Assembly (NCBI RefSeq): GCF_014859565.1 | Contig: NZ_JACUUA010000224.1 | Span: forward strand, 1 to 5,142 | DNA length: 5,142 bases | Reading direction: 5' to 3' | Source of the DNA: Marinospirillum sp. | GTDB lineage: Bacteria; Pseudomonadota; Gammaproteobacteria; Pseudomonadales; Halomonadaceae | Shown here: piece by piece, positions 4,893 through 5,142 of the stretch | How the letters are laid out: the number at the start of each line of letters is the position of its first letter | Position numbering within the stretch: position 1 is the stretch's first letter | Translations under genes and position numbers: made by a program | The notes under the pieces: model-generated | The model's database searches: none | Seen by the model: the letters and a program-made list of their open reading frames with translations, nothing else | Told to the model about the DNA's origin: nothing

Positions 4893-4933
4893 CTGGCCTG
4901 AAATCGCCCGTAGGGGCGATTGATAGAGGCCAG
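4893..4933. repeat. Compound hairpin near oriV, possible priming site
   Basis: An inner stem AATCGCCC/GGGCGATT (4902-4909 with 4914-4921, 4-base loop) is nested in an outer stem CTGGCCT/AGGCCAG (4893-4899 with 4927-4933), separated by short internal loops. No T-run follows, so it does not look like a terminator. Because the plasmid encodes a RepB-like primase, this structure beside oriV is a candidate single-strand initiation (ssi) hairpin of the IncQ kind; that is inference. Confidence 0.5.
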
Positions 4934-4940
4934 GCATTAC

Positions 4941-5142
4941 CAGGGGGAGGGGGAGCCGCGCAGCGGGGGAACCCCCTTGGGGGTGCCCCAGACCAATGGT
5001 CTGCCTGATTAATATATGATTAAAAACGATTAGCGCATTTTTGAAGATTTCCGAAACCCTTGCAGCGCGTGGCCTACAGGCAATCTCGGGGCAAAGTTTG
5101 GTATCCGCAAGTACCCTGTTTGGTATCCGCAAGTACCCTGTT
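4941..5142. other. oriV: Putative oriV core leading into the iterons
   Basis: From left to right the region holds a GC-rich block with G5 runs at 4943, 4949, 4965 and 4979 and C5 at 4972-4976. Next comes a 15-base palindrome, CAGACCA-A-TGGTCTG (4989-5003). An AT-rich stretch (about 5006-5050) follows, with GATTA repeated at 5007, 5018 and 5028, steps of 11 and 10 bp. The iterons come last and continue at 1-119 across the join. This GC block, AT-rich unwinding element and iteron order is typical of iteron-driven theta or IncQ-like origins. I found no convincing DnaA box. Confidence 0.75.
5088..5142. repeat. 55-bp terminal redundancy (circular join)
   Basis: These 55 bases are identical to bases 1-55, starting at ggggcaaag and ending within the gap after the second iteron. 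The simplest reading is that the sequence is a closed circle of 5,087 bp written with its assembly overlap. The duplicate should be trimmed, and its two iterons should not be counted twice. Confidence 0.93.

Larger units (their letters stand above)
4597..4940. other. Non-coding region between unknown gene and oriV
   Basis: I see no credible gene here. The stretch holds the downstream half of periodic array B and a long inverted repeat at 4638-4687. Further along are a GC-rich patch of GCG/GGC units (4768-4786), a GCCTT-AA-AAGGC palindrome (4828-4839), a small AGTGC/GCACT hairpin (4856-4872), and the compound hairpin at 4893-4933. No T-run follows these stems in the plus direction, so the 158-aa gene has no obvious intrinsic terminator. 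Confidence 0.6.

Noticed and set aside
4539..5132. A 197-codon minus-strand open frame through the origin
   Set aside because: It runs through G/C blocks, AT-rich element, iterons and a real gene's end, crosses the circular join, and its protein is low-complexity without domain features.

Overview
This window is almost certainly one complete small cryptic mobilizable plasmid, given as a linearised circle. The last 55 bases (5088-5142) are identical to bases 1-55, so the true molecule is about 5,087 bp. A 55-base overlap suggests an unclosed k=55 de Bruijn assembly. Gene content points to a Gram-negative, probably proteobacterial, host: a TrfA-family (IncP-like) initiator beside direct iterons, and a MobC/MobA/MobB module with a MOBP-type relaxase. 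The host genus cannot be read from the sequence. I see no resistance gene, toxin-antitoxin pair, ParA/ParB or transposase.

Layout in circular order: (1) 4941-5087 plus 1-119 looks like oriV, with a G5/C5 block, a short palindrome, an AT-rich stretch with phased GATTA repeats, then five iterons. (2) 123-1010, minus strand, is the TrfA-like initiator; its stop lies 3 bases past the last iteron, and its promoter carries an operator-like palindrome. (3) 1110-3589, minus strand, is a mobilization operon. mobC overlaps mobA by 4 bp. mobA encodes a 701-aa relaxase fused to a RepB-like primase. A small mobB-like gene with its own ribosome binding site is nested out of frame in the linker between those two domains. 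(4) 3590-4119 is intergenic: two perfect GCA-centred palindromes (probable oriT or MobC region), two mutually exclusive hairpins, a (GCC)8 tract and a periodic motif array. (5) 4120-4596, plus strand, encodes a 158-aa protein I do not recognise. (6) 4597-4940 is non-coding, with the end of a second array and several inverted repeats, leading back to oriV.

The initiator and iterons should drive theta-type replication. MobC, MobA and MobB should form the relaxosome and allow transfer by a helper conjugation system. The fused primase could prime the transferred strand, and perhaps the lagging strand at oriV, as in IncQ plasmids.

The most unusual observation is a 5-base motif, ACWGY (with a few one-base variants), recurring every 22-26 bp, mostly 23-24. 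It forms three arrays: nine copies upstream of and over the promoter of the unknown gene (3902-4096), a second at that gene's 3' end and beyond (4531-4724), and a third from the rep promoter into the 3' end of mobA (1057-1180). With the adjacent unknown gene this could be an undescribed nucleoprotein, segregation or silencing system. The periodicity is seen directly; the function is inference.
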